DNA from: Pedobacter alluvionis
Lineage (GTDB): Bacteria > Bacteroidota > Bacteroidia > Sphingobacteriales > Sphingobacteriaceae
Direction: 5' to 3'
Assembly: GCF_003664035.1 (NCBI RefSeq)
Contig: NZ_RCCK01000010.1
Span: forward strand, 1 to 64,000
DNA: 64,000 nt
Of the stretch, positions 36,021 through 44,476 are shown in pieces. Made by a program: the position numbers and the translations under genes. The number at the start of each line of letters is the position of its first letter. Position 1 is the stretch's first letter. The notes below the pieces were generated by a model. That model was not told where the DNA came from. It did no database searches and saw only the letters and a list, made by a program, of their open reading frames with translations.

Positions 36021-36212
36021 TTATCCTATCTTAACGTTGATTGCGTTCAGGCCTTTTCTGCCCTCTTCTACATCATAGCTTACAGAATCATTCTCGCGAA
36101 TGTTGTCTATTAAGCCAGATACATGTACAAAAAGCTCTGCATCGCCATTAGCTGGTACGATAAATCCAAAACCTTTTGTCTCATTGAAAAATTTTACTGT
36201 TCCTTGTTGCAT
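36021..36212 (-). CDS. Cold-shock domain protein (CspA family)
   Basis: 63 residues, a single cold-shock domain. RNP1 is KGFGFI (residues 13-18) and RNP2 is LFVHVS (27-32); the opening QGTVKFFNETKGF is canonical. It binds single-stranded RNA or DNA and melts secondary structure. A consensus promoter lies directly upstream with a very short leader of roughly 15-20 bases, unlike the long thermosensor leader of E. coli cspA. Confidence 0.96.
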   Translation of the reverse strand: MQQGTVKFFNETKGFGFIVPANGDAELFVHVSGLIDNIRENDSVSYDVEEGRKGLNAINVKIG

Positions 36213-36233
36213 TATATTTTATTTTAATTATTC

Positions 36234-36263
36234 CAAATATAAACAAATTTATTGAAAATCAAA
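36234..36263 (-). promoter_or_regulatory. Consensus Bacteroidota promoter of the cold-shock gene
   Basis: Read on the minus strand: TTTG (36263-36260), 18 bases, then TATATTTG (36241-36234). Both boxes and the spacing match the TTTG-N(17-23)-TAnnTTTG sigma-ABfr consensus. The predicted transcription start is near 36228, only about 16 bases from the ATG. Confidence 0.85.
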
Positions 36264-36411
36264 GCCTTATGTTTTAAGGCGCGGGCATTGGATATTGGCC
36301 AGCCCGATCTAAATGATCTATGATAGGGACGGACATCTTTTCTGGTCTTAGCGTCTCGCTACGACCTTAATATACAACATGGTCAAAGCCCGGCAGCAAT
36401 GTTGGGCTTTA

Positions 36412-36543
36412 TTATTTTTGGAGTAGTCCAAATTTGATTAGCCTGGCTTTGATTGCTCCATAAGTACGGGAATGCAGTTTGGCGAGTTGGCTAATCTTGA
36501 TGCCTTCCTTGAAACATTCTGCAAGCAATTCATTTTCTTCTTA
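36412..36543 (-). pseudogene. Truncated C-terminal gene fragment (helix-turn-helix-like tail)
   Basis: On the minus strand 41 codons end at TAA 36414-36412 and read ENELLAECFKEGIKIS and RTYGAIKARLIKFGLLQK. The pattern of acidic start, LL, IxxLA, RTxGAIxARLxxxGL is a common C-terminal HTH-like tail in bacterial DNA-associated proteins. An in-frame stop sits directly before it; restoring one G would give WGKEENELL, suggesting a frameshift. The rest of the gene is missing. Confidence 0.5.
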
Positions 36544-36557
36544 CCCCAGGCTAAACC

Positions 36558-36676
36558 TTGAAGATAAAAAGCCGGTAGTTCCTGTAAACGGTGTGGAAGG
36601 TTTGAAAGATCTTAAAATTATTGATGCCATCTACGAGGCTGTAAAAACAGGAAAACAAGTCAAACTAACTGCTTAA
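36558..36676 (+). pseudogene. Orphan C-terminal fragment of a Gfo/Idh/MocA gene
   Basis: 119 bases align without gaps to the end of the oxidoreductase gene (30449-30567), with 9 differences by my count. The encoded ending DKKPVVPVNGVEGLKDLKII and VKLTA matches the last 39 codons, stop included. Homology begins abruptly at TTGAAGAT right after the truncated fragment on the other strand. Either a second full copy was deleted down to this tail or a terminal piece was transposed here. Confidence 0.85.
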
Positions 36677-36730
36677 AAGGGAGGGTTAGACACCTTTTAC
36701 CTAATAAAGTGACAGCGATATAGCCCATTT

Positions 36731-36753
36731 AGTCTTAGCGAGACGCTAAGACT
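36731..36753. repeat. Perfect inverted repeat, with a diverged relative at 36343-36365
   Basis: AGTCTTAGCG-AGA-CGCTAAGACT is a perfect 10-base stem with a 3-base loop. GGTCTTAGCGTCTCGCTACGACC at 36343-36365 is a near-palindrome of the same core. The two flank the pair of gene fragments in between and may mark an element boundary, or one may act as terminator for the fragment. Confidence 0.7.
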
Positions 36754-36988
36754 AAAGTCAAATTGATTATAGATAGACATTAACATAAAAGCCCATCTTT
36801 CAATGAGTTTTTAATCAGTAACGATTAATTTTATTATTAATTAAAAATCGGTTAATTGATCTGAAACTGCGAATCTTCTGCATCAGTCTAAAATTGTCTT
36901 CAGCCCCTGTAAAAATGTCTGAAAATGGGCGGTATTACGGAGTAATTTAATTCCAAATGCTTCAAAAATACCTAAAAACCGGTATAGA

Positions 36989-37015
36989 TTGCTGTCTGCA
37001 AGGATTTTATCTTTG
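36989..37015 (+). promoter_or_regulatory. Promoter of the outer-membrane barrel gene at 37092
   Basis: TTG (36989-36991), 16 bases, then TATCTTTG (37008-37015). The -7 box is a full TAnnTTTG match; the spacing is slightly short. It would give a leader of about 70 bases. Confidence 0.65.
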
Positions 37016-37091
37016 CCTAACCTTTTAGGAGGCTTTATGAGGCTGTCCAAAAGAAGAATTTCATTCTTTAATCAAGTTTAATCTTATCTAC

Positions 37092-37721
37092 ATGAAAAAA
37101 CAATTATTTGTGCTGGCTGTCTTTATGGCTGCCGGCGTTGTTGCAATGGCCCAGTCTGCATCAAAAGGCAAAGTATTGCCCAAAACTAAAGTTGAACGGG
37201 AACGCAAGGTTTCTGTAAAAAATACGACTTCGATTAGGGCCTACGGAAAAGGCGATCAATTGCTGAATGTTGGTATCGGTATTGGCAGTCCGTTTTTTGG
37301 TTCAGGTTACGCTGCATCTCTGCCGGTAAATCCCAGTGTTTCTTTCGAAAAAGGTATTACCGACGAAATTAGCGTGGGTGGACAATTGGCTTATGCCAGT
37401 TCGAAATATGATTTAAATACGGCAGGCGCAAACTATAGCTTTAAACAGAATGCGTTTTATATTGGCGCCAGAGGTTCCTACCATTTTAACGAATTGCTTG
37501 AGCTTGCACCTAAATTTGATGTGTATGGCGGGGCGAGTCTGGGCTATGTTATTGCCAGTGTAAGTGACAGCGAGGGTTTTAATGGTGCTACAGGCAGCGG
37601 CATTGGCTTTGGTTTGTTTGCGGGCGGTAAGTATTACCTTTCTAACCATACAGCTCTTTTTACAGAACTCGGCTACCAGAGCCTGGGATTGCTTAACGTG
37701 GGAGTAGCATTTAAACTTTAA
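37092..37721 (+). CDS. Outer-membrane beta-barrel protein (OmpA/porin-like family)
   Basis: 209 residues with a signal peptide ending VVAMAQ. After a basic linker, amphipathic strands follow (DQLLNVGIGIGSPFFGSGY, DEISVGGQLAYASSKYDL, NAFYIGARGSYHF), ending with LLNVGVAFKL. This is an eight-strand-type small barrel. Function unknown. It has its own promoter and terminator. Confidence 0.85.
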   Translation: MKKQLFVLAVFMAAGVVAMAQSASKGKVLPKTKVERERKVSVKNTTSIRAYGKGDQLLNVGIGIGSPFFGSGYAASLPVNPSVSFEKGITDEISVGGQLAYASSKYDLNTAGANYSFKQNAFYIGARGSYHFNELLELAPKFDVYGGASLGYVIASVSDSEGFNGATGSGIGFGLFAGGKYYLSNHTALFTELGYQSLGLLNVGVAFKL

Positions 37722-37802
37722 CGATTAAAATATTTACTATAAGGAATTTACACAAATTATTGGCGCTATTATTACAGTCAAACTAATTATAGATAGATAT
37801 TA

Positions 37803-37836
37803 CCCAAAAAGCCCATCATTTGATGAGCTTTTTGGG
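37803..37836 (+). terminator. Terminator after the barrel gene, with a related copy near 36793
   Basis: CCCAAAAAGCCCATCA pairs with TGATGAGCTTTTTGGG around a TT loop, with one mismatch. The 25 bases before it (AATTATAGATAGATATTA) recur almost identically at 36765-36783, where a weaker AAAAGCCCATC...GAGTTTTT hairpin follows. The two are therefore copies of one element. Confidence 0.8.
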
Positions 37837-37912
37837 CTATGAAAAAAAACAAACGAACACCCTCCGGATATTTTATTGCAGAGCACCATTGGATAAGACA
37901 TTACTTAGCTAA

Positions 37913-37999
37913 GTAGGTCAAGCCACCATCATGGCCAATTTTACTAAAAGCTTTCGCGATAAATATAAGTGTACACCTGGTGATTTTCGGGAGCGTTAG
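37913..37999 (+). pseudogene. C-terminal remnant of an AraC-family regulator
   Basis: 28 codons and a stop, reading ANFTKSFRDKYKCTPGDFRER. This is the last recognition helix and the conserved (G)xTPxxFR ending of AraC-type HTH domains. An in-frame TAA lies just upstream, and no other part of such a gene is present. Confidence 0.7.
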
Positions 38000-38187
38000 G
38001 TGATTTTAAATAAAATAATCATTTTAATCTGAATTATTCTTTTAGGGTACTATAGCTTTACTTAAAAATACAATTGCTTTCTCAGAATGGCACGCCATGA
38101 TGAATGTCTGTTATAGGTAAGATGATCAACAAACAGGTAGATAACTGTAAATTTTCATCCACAATATTCATCAATATTCATGCTTTT

Positions 38188-38227
38188 TAGTTGTAGCTTA
38201 AAACCTGTAGTTGTACGCTAAAAGTCC
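38188..38227. repeat. Tandem 20-base direct repeat upstream of the response-regulator operon
   Basis: TAGTTGTAGCTTAAAACCTG (38188-38207) is followed directly by TAGTTGTACGCTAAAAGTCC (38208-38227). The 20-base period equals about two helical turns, typical of tandem activator sites. It lies about 215 bases before the response-regulator start. A shorter repeat, AATATTCATC/AATATTCATG, is just upstream. No other feature is seen in 38000-38440. Confidence 0.5.
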
Positions 38228-38440
38228 CTGGGTTTCATTCTCTGAAATTATAGACCTTCGCCGCCCTGCATGGAAAGTGGTTTCTACGCACTTTCTGCCT
38301 TTAAGTGCCAATCCGGTGCTATTTATTCAGTGTTTGGACACGGTATATTTCTTTGATAACGATTACTTATTGCGTTTGTAGCTGTTTAAATTATACATCT
38401 AAATGTATTAACTTAGCAAGAGTAATTTAATGATTTTAAT

Positions 38441-38803
38441 ATGAGGGTATTAGTTGCAGAAGACGATGAGTTAATGCTTAGGACAATTGAATTTCGTTTA
38501 AAAAAAGACGGACATGAGGTTATTCTGGCGCGTGACGGAAGAGATGCATTACAGAAAGTAGGTGATTATGAGCCTGAACTGATTATTTCTGATGTAATGA
38601 TGCCTTATCTTTCGGGACTGGAAATCGTAGCAGCAGTTAAAGAAAATCGTCAGACCCCAATAATAATCCTTTCTGGAATGGGACACGAGGATATGGTACT
38701 TGAAGCTTTTCGTTTAGGTGCGGACGACTATTTAACAAAGCCCTTTAGCCCTAGTGAACTTTCTGTGCGGATAAAGCGGTTTGCAGTTATTAATCAGAGA
38801 TGA
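38441..38803 (+). CDS. Single-domain response regulator
   Basis: 120 residues, one receiver domain. The acidic pocket is in AEDDE (Asp8, Asp9), the phosphoacceptor is Asp51 (IISDVMMPYLSG), the switch Ser is in ILSGMG (residue 78) and the conserved Lys is Lys100 (YLTKPF). There is no output domain, so it must act on a partner protein. It overlaps the next gene by four bases and opens the four-gene operon. The histidine kinase at 45749-46954, which heads the convergent operon, is the natural candidate partner. Confidence 0.95.
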   Translation: MRVLVAEDDELMLRTIEFRLKKDGHEVILARDGRDALQKVGDYEPELIISDVMMPYLSGLEIVAAVKENRQTPIIILSGMGHEDMVLEAFRLGADDYLTKPFSPSELSVRIKRFAVINQR

Positions 38804-39864
38804 TTTATCTTAGAGTACTTCTATTGTTTTTCTTTGCTCTGGCGATCTGCCTGATCATATTTCTTTCTTTTTATTTATTTATTAGAAAAATCTGGAGAAG
38901 AGAATATGGGAAGTGGGATAGAATGATAGATATGTTACTTCGTAAAGCTATATTTTTTCATGAAGGCAATACCGGGCACCCGGCCTTAATTCCAGTAACC
39001 CAACGGTTCCAGGCTAACTTAAAAAACAGGAGATTCTATAATCGGTTTATAAAAAAAATTATCGCAGCAAAACGTAATGTATCGGGGCAGTATGGAGACA
39101 ATCTCCGTCATTTATACATTCAGCTTGGTTTGGATAAAAAAGCACTCCGATTACTTAGAAGCCATAAATGGCATCTGAAGGCTTATGCCATTCAGCAGCT
39201 TGGAACGATGGGCCTCAAAGAGCATCTTCCCAGAATATACCGTTATACCAATCGTAAAAATGCCCTGGTTCGTATTGAGGCACAAATTGCCATATTGAAC
39301 CTTCTTGGGGTCGAGGGGCTTCGTTTTCTTGATGTCACCTCCTACCAGATCACCGATTGGCAGCAGATTAAGCTTTTAAAAGAATTATCGACAGTACCCC
39401 AGGCGGAGTTGACCGGGATTGACAAATGGCTAAGCTCTGGGAATTCGAGTGTTATTATTTTTGCACTTAAACTAGCCCGAAATTATCGTCGTTACGAGCT
39501 TTATGAAAATATTGTGAGTTGCCTTGATCACAGCGAGCCTAATGTACGTAAGCAGGCAATCTCAACACTAACCGATATATACGTAGAAAACACTTCCGAA
39601 GTACTGTTGGCCAGGTTCGATGGAGAAACTTATGAAAATCAAATTGCTATCATGGATGCAATAGCTGTGATTGGAGATGTGCAAAATGTTTCTGCACTGT
39701 TTAGTTACCTGGATGCCGGGAAGGCCCAAATGAAATTTGCGGTTGCACGCGCCATTGTAAATGGAAGTGCTACTGGCCTGGAATGCCTGATGAGTGATCC
39801 CCGATCGAAAACTTACCCGCTAACAGATATGATTCCTCAACTAAAAAACGAAATGAAATGGTGA
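38800..39864 (+). CDS. Membrane-anchored HEAT-repeat protein
   Basis: 354 residues. One N-terminal membrane helix (about 3-27) is followed by a basic linker and helical repeats: LVRIEAQIAILNLLG, DHSEPNVRKQAISTLTDI and QMKFAVARAIVN fit HEAT/PBS-type repeats. The repeats would face the cytoplasm or periplasm as a binding scaffold. It overlaps the response regulator by four bases and the glycosyltransferase by seven. Its position suggests it links the receiver domain to the synthase (inference). Confidence 0.82.
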   Translation: MIYLRVLLLFFFALAICLIIFLSFYLFIRKIWRREYGKWDRMIDMLLRKAIFFHEGNTGHPALIPVTQRFQANLKNRRFYNRFIKKIIAAKRNVSGQYGDNLRHLYIQLGLDKKALRLLRSHKWHLKAYAIQQLGTMGLKEHLPRIYRYTNRKNALVRIEAQIAILNLLGVEGLRFLDVTSYQITDWQQIKLLKELSTVPQAELTGIDKWLSSGNSSVIIFALKLARNYRRYELYENIVSCLDHSEPNVRKQAISTLTDIYVENTSEVLLARFDGETYENQIAIMDAIAVIGDVQNVSALFSYLDAGKAQMKFAVARAIVNGSATGLECLMSDPRSKTYPLTDMIPQLKNEMKW

Positions 39865-41291
39865 GCTGGCAATCGTTTTTAATAGATTTTTTTACTTATG
39901 GGTTGTTAACCTATTCTGTGTTACTTTTATCCTGCTACTTTTTTTTCGCTACGCTTTCGATTGGCGAAATTCGTAATTACCTGCGTAAAAATAGTTATAC
40001 AGATTATGGGTTGCTTGCCGGCTCTACGCAGGCTCCAAGTGTCAGTATACTAGCACCAGCCTATAATGAGGGGGCAAACATTATTGAGAATGTTCGTTCT
40101 TTGTTATCCATTAATTACACTAACCTTGAAGTAATTATTATTAATGATGGAAGTAAAGACGATTCATTATCAAAGCTGATTGAGGTTTATGATCTTTATA
40201 AAGCTGATTTTTTTGTCAACAGCCAGATTGAAACCAAAGAAGTAAATGGTGTTTACAGAAGCAGAAAGGAAGTTTATAAAAAGCTAATCGTTGTTGATAA
40301 GCAAAACGGTGGAAAGGCAGACGCCTTAAACGTTGGTATAAACGTTTCGAGCAACAGCTATATTGTTTGCATCGATGTTGATTGTATTTTAGAGCAGGAT
40401 GCTATTCTCAAATTGGCAAAACCTTTTTTAGAAAACACGAAAAAACGGGTTATTGCAACGGGTGGGGTAGTTCGTATTGCCAATAGTTGTATTGTTGAAA
40501 GTGGGCGTTTGCTCAAAGTTCAGCTTCCCAGACAGTTTCTGCCCCGTGTACAGACGCTTGAATATATCCGGGCCTTTTTGCTGGGTAGGATGGCCTGGGG
40601 CCGCTTAAATGGTTTGCTGCTCATATCTGGCGCTTTTGGCGCATTTGATAAAGAAATCGTGATCAAGTGCGGAGGATATAATCATAAAACAGTAGGTGAG
40701 GATATGGAATTGGTGGTAAGGATGAGACGATATATGCAAGAAAAAGGGATTGCACACAAAGTGAGCTTTATCCCCGATCCGCTATGCTGGACAGAGGCAC
40801 CATCGACCTTTAAAATATTGGGGCGACAGCGAAATCGCTGGACCCGCGGTACCATAGAGACTCTGAAGTTGCATAAAGTCATGTTTTTAAATCCGAAATA
40901 TGGCTTTTTAGGTATGATTAGCTATCCATATTGGTTTTTCTTTGAATTTTTGGCCCCATTAGTGGAGTTTTTCGGAATTATCGCCTTTATTGTTTTTGCC
41001 TGCCTGGGGGTGATTCAGTGGTCATTTTTTTTCAGCTTATTGCTTTTCATATTCAGTTTCGGATTTTTGTATTCAGTTTTTGCAATATTAATGGAGGTGC
41101 TCACTTACAACCAATACAAAACGAATAAAAACCTGATGGCATTAATTCTTACCGCTTTTCTGGAGCCGTTGATTTTCCATCCATTTATAGTATGGTCTGC
41201 TGTAAAGGGTAATATAGACCTATTGCGGAAAAAGAATTCCTGGGGAGAAATGACCAGGCAGGGATTTACAAAAGAAAAAGTTCAACAATGA
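39858..41291 (+). CDS. Processive family 2 glycosyltransferase (BcsA/PgaC/HAS-like)
   Basis: 477 residues. A membrane helix at about 14-35 precedes the GT-A domain with SILAPAYNEGANI, INDGSKDDSL, the DXD-type IDVDCI, the TVGEDMEL acceptor motif and the QRNRW (QxxRW) motif of processive beta-glycan synthases. Three or four C-terminal helices would form the translocation channel. Known relatives make cellulose, poly-GlcNAc or hyaluronan; the product here is unknown. Tight overlap with its neighbours marks it as the polymerase of the locus. Confidence 0.92.
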   Translation: MVSWQSFLIDFFTYGLLTYSVLLLSCYFFFATLSIGEIRNYLRKNSYTDYGLLAGSTQAPSVSILAPAYNEGANIIENVRSLLSINYTNLEVIIINDGSKDDSLSKLIEVYDLYKADFFVNSQIETKEVNGVYRSRKEVYKKLIVVDKQNGGKADALNVGINVSSNSYIVCIDVDCILEQDAILKLAKPFLENTKKRVIATGGVVRIANSCIVESGRLLKVQLPRQFLPRVQTLEYIRAFLLGRMAWGRLNGLLLISGAFGAFDKEIVIKCGGYNHKTVGEDMELVVRMRRYMQEKGIAHKVSFIPDPLCWTEAPSTFKILGRQRNRWTRGTIETLKLHKVMFLNPKYGFLGMISYPYWFFFEFLAPLVEFFGIIAFIVFACLGVIQWSFFFSLLLFIFSFGFLYSVFAILMEVLTYNQYKTNKNLMALILTAFLEPLIFHPFIVWSAVKGNIDLLRKKNSWGEMTRQGFTKEKVQQ

Positions 41292-43309
41292 TCAGGCGTT
41301 TTAAATCAGCAACCATCGTTTTCCTGCAAATTGCCCTCGTTTGGCTTATTGCTTTAATTGTGATCAGAGCGCTGGAAGTTCTGGTTAATGGATTAATTCA
41401 TCAATTCCCGGCTAAGCTATTTAGCTTTATGTTATGGTCATGGTTGGTAGATCTAAGCTTCTGGCTTAAATGGTTAATCTTTGAACTGATTGTATTTGTG
41501 CCGCTATTTTTTGTTCGTCCCAAACTGGCGACAATTAGCTTTAAAGTATTTGTTGCCATTATCATCTTCATTCAATTGCTTCTCTGCCAGTATTTCTCTA
41601 CGGCCCTGGTGCCTTTGGGAGCCGATTTTTATGGCTATTCTTTTGCTGATATCAGGCAAACAGTTGGCGCTTCCGGTACGATAAAACTTCCTTTAATTTT
41701 AAGTTTTTTAGGGATGATTGTGCTTCTGGTAGTTACACTTAAGCGATTGCCCAAGCGTATCAAGGCTCCGTTATGGTTGGCCTGGTCTTTGCCTGCACTG
41801 TCCGTTTTTTATCTGATGACCAATGGTGAGGAACATCTTTTCAAAAAAAACTTTGAAGACCTTTTCATCAATAACCTCGCGCTAAACAAGGCCGATTACT
41901 TTTTTAAAAGTTCTTATCTTCATTTTTATCCCGGGGATGAGGATGTGGATATTTATGCCGATGCCTATATTGGGGATTATGGTAATGGTAGTATTGCACA
42001 CAGTACTTTCAGTTATCTGGGTGGATCGGAATACCCCTTTTACAGGAAAGCGAATGATCCTGATGTGTTAACACCATTTTTCAACAAAGCGAAAAGTAAA
42101 CCGAATGTTGTAATCATTGTCGTTGAGGGCCTGGGCCGGGCGTTTACCAACGAAGGTGCCTATCTGGGAAATTTCACTCCCTTTATCGATTCATTAGCCA
42201 ATAAAAGTCTTTACTGGAAAAATTTTTTAAGTGCTGGTGGTCGCACGTTTGCAGTCCTCCCATCTTTAATGGGATCTTTACCTTTCGGTAAAAATGGTTT
42301 TCTTGATCTTGGGCGGCAAATGCCAGATCATCTATCTTTATTCAGTTTACTGAAGTTTAATGGATATAAAACTTCATTCTATTACGGAGGTGACGCAACC
42401 TTTGATAATATGAGTCTGTTTCTTCAAAAGAACCATGTTGATGAAATCAGAGACATTAAGTCCTTTCCGGCAGGTTACTCTAAACTGCCGGCAGAAAATG
42501 GATTTTCATGGGGATATGGAGATCAGGAACTATTTCAATATTATCTGGCAAACAGACCTTCAAAAGCCGATAAATCTGCGGAGTTGAACGTAATTTTAAC
42601 AGTATCAACACACAATCCTTTCCTGATTAATGAACAGGAAAAATACAATTTGAGGTTTGAACAGCGCATGGTTGATTTGGGATTCGACGAAACTAAGAAA
42701 GATAATTATCGTAATTACAAACACCAATACGGTACTATTTTATATACGGATGATGCTTTGAAGAGCTTTTTTAACAATTATAAGAAACGGGAGGACTACA
42801 GCAATACCATTTTTGTAATTACGGGAGATCATCGTATGCCTGAAATCCCAATGAGTAACAAGATAGACCGCTATCATGTGCCTTTGATTATTTATTCGCC
42901 ACTGTTAAAGCGTAGTGCACAGTTCGCATCCATATCTACACATTTTGATGTAACCCCAAGCTTGCTTGCGTATCTTCAGTCAGGCTATGGTATAGACTTA
43001 CCGGGCACTGCAAGCTGGATCGGGTCGGGGCTTGATACTGCCCGCTCATTCAGGAATGTTCACAGTTACCCGCTTATACAAACCAAAACCGAGACGATTG
43101 ATTTTATCCAGGATTCATATCACCTCAATGGCACATCGCTTTATCAAATAGGTGAAAATATGCAAGAGGAGTTAGTAAGAGATGACGTGAATTACGAACG
43201 CATAAAAAATGCATTCGAAAATTTCAAGCGAAAAAATGCGGGTTTGGGTTCAAAGACCAGCGTGCTGCCACCATCTATCATTCAGAAATACAGCCCGGTA
43301 AAGAAATAG
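41288..43309 (+). CDS. LtaS-like sulfatase-family phosphoglycerol transferase
   Basis: 673 residues. About five N-terminal membrane helices (1-190) precede an alkaline-phosphatase-fold sulfatase domain (about 255-590). Features include VVIIVVEGLGRAF, the probable nucleophile Thr320 in GGRTFAVLPSLMGSLP, and the metal-binding ITGDHRMPEI. Family members move phosphoglycerol or phosphoethanolamine from lipid to glycans outside the inner membrane. Next to a processive GT2 it probably decorates that polymer. Overlaps the GT2 by four bases; its TAG abuts the convergent gene's stop. Confidence 0.9.
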   Translation: MIRRFKSATIVFLQIALVWLIALIVIRALEVLVNGLIHQFPAKLFSFMLWSWLVDLSFWLKWLIFELIVFVPLFFVRPKLATISFKVFVAIIIFIQLLLCQYFSTALVPLGADFYGYSFADIRQTVGASGTIKLPLILSFLGMIVLLVVTLKRLPKRIKAPLWLAWSLPALSVFYLMTNGEEHLFKKNFEDLFINNLALNKADYFFKSSYLHFYPGDEDVDIYADAYIGDYGNGSIAHSTFSYLGGSEYPFYRKANDPDVLTPFFNKAKSKPNVVIIVVEGLGRAFTNEGAYLGNFTPFIDSLANKSLYWKNFLSAGGRTFAVLPSLMGSLPFGKNGFLDLGRQMPDHLSLFSLLKFNGYKTSFYYGGDATFDNMSLFLQKNHVDEIRDIKSFPAGYSKLPAENGFSWGYGDQELFQYYLANRPSKADKSAELNVILTVSTHNPFLINEQEKYNLRFEQRMVDLGFDETKKDNYRNYKHQYGTILYTDDALKSFFNNYKKREDYSNTIFVITGDHRMPEIPMSNKIDRYHVPLIIYSPLLKRSAQFASISTHFDVTPSLLAYLQSGYGIDLPGTASWIGSGLDTARSFRNVHSYPLIQTKTETIDFIQDSYHLNGTSLYQIGENMQEELVRDDVNYERIKNAFENFKRKNAGLGSKTSVLPPSIIQKYSPVKK

Positions 43310-44476
43310 CTATTTGTTGTTGTACCCGCGTTCCTGATCAAGGATAGTGGTCATCATTGGGCGATAAAAATTCCAAAAGAAGCTGGATCGTTCCATCGGG
43401 TTACTGCTGTCGTAGAATAACCATTTGAAGGCACCAATTCCTCCGAAATAAGAGGAAGACAAGCTTACTGGATTGTCGCAGAAATCTCCGGAGAAGTAAT
43501 AGAAGCGATAATCGGTATTTTTGTGCATTAATACTGCAGGAAAAACAGCGGTAAGGCCATTTGCTTTCAACAGCGCCTGCCCTCTTGAGTTAACATCCAT
43601 TCGGAAGCTGGCAACCTGGGTATTGATTGCTTTGTCCGGCTGAATGACGTCAAACCAGAATGCATATTTAATCTCTTCAGGCAACCCCAGTACTTTTTGT
43701 CCGTATTCACCACTGATAATATGCGGCATTGGGTTTTTTAAGTCGCGGCCATCCTCCAGAATGATGACCCTATCCTGATCGCTAACCAAAGCAATGCCCG
43801 ATTTTTTAAATGGCCAGTTGTTGTTGTTTGCCCGTTTGTAATTATTAATGAGCCACTTTGGAAGTTCTTTATTTTTTGCTGTATCAAGGTTTTCAAAATA
43901 ACGGCCTGTCCAGCCGGTCCAATGCATTGCGAACATATTCTCGAACTGCTTTCTGGTTTCTTTGCTTGTTGGACTTCCAATGCTATTAAATTCTGTAATA
44001 ATGAGTTTTCTTTTTTGCTTCATCTGCTTTAGTAACTCAATATCCTGGCTGCTCATCCCGCCATAAACCATCCCCGAACGTTCATTATTATTCTTTTGGG
44101 TATACCATTCGTTTCGATAAATCCCATAGGTATCAGTAAAATAAACCAGGTTGATGTCCTCACTTAATTGCTGTAATTGATCATTATTAAACCGCTCCAG
44201 TCCTTTCAGACGGAATTTTTCTTTCTCCAAAGGGAAGAAACCAAAATAATCATGATCTATTTTATAAAACTTGCTTGCTGTTTTCGTTAGTTTCTGATGA
44301 TTTAGCACCCATAAGAAAGAGATATGTTCCTGGCCGGCTGGTGTTAAAACTGTTTTATCGATTATTGCAGCAACCATTTTAGTTTTGGGCTTTAAATACC
44401 AGCAGAGCCACATTGTTAACGGAATGCCGGCAACAACAGCAAGGGCAATCCATGGTTTCTTTATCTTTTTTGTCAT
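43310..44476 (-). CDS. Unrecognised 388-residue exported or membrane-anchored protein
   Basis: One N-terminal hydrophobic helix (about 9-28, with basic residues before it) anchors or exports the protein. Conserved-looking features are VYFTDTYGIYRNEWY, LIITEFNSIGSP, MHWTGWTGRYFENLD and AFWFDVIQP. The aromatic-rich, acidic motifs recall carbohydrate-active enzymes, but I cannot assign a family. Its start overlaps the stop of the TPR-barrel gene by one base, so the two are co-translated. By position it may be the periplasmic hydrolase or modifier of the exported polymer, the slot held by PgaB or BcsZ elsewhere (inference). Confidence 0.8.
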   Translation of the reverse strand: MTKKIKKPWIALAVVAGIPLTMWLCWYLKPKTKMVAAIIDKTVLTPAGQEHISFLWVLNHQKLTKTASKFYKIDHDYFGFFPLEKEKFRLKGLERFNNDQLQQLSEDINLVYFTDTYGIYRNEWYTQKNNNERSGMVYGGMSSQDIELLKQMKQKRKLIITEFNSIGSPTSKETRKQFENMFAMHWTGWTGRYFENLDTAKNKELPKWLINNYKRANNNNWPFKKSGIALVSDQDRVIILEDGRDLKNPMPHIISGEYGQKVLGLPEEIKYAFWFDVIQPDKAINTQVASFRMDVNSRGQALLKANGLTAVFPAVLMHKNTDYRFYYFSGDFCDNPVSLSSSYFGGIGAFKWLFYDSSNPMERSSFFWNFYRPMMTTILDQERGYNNK

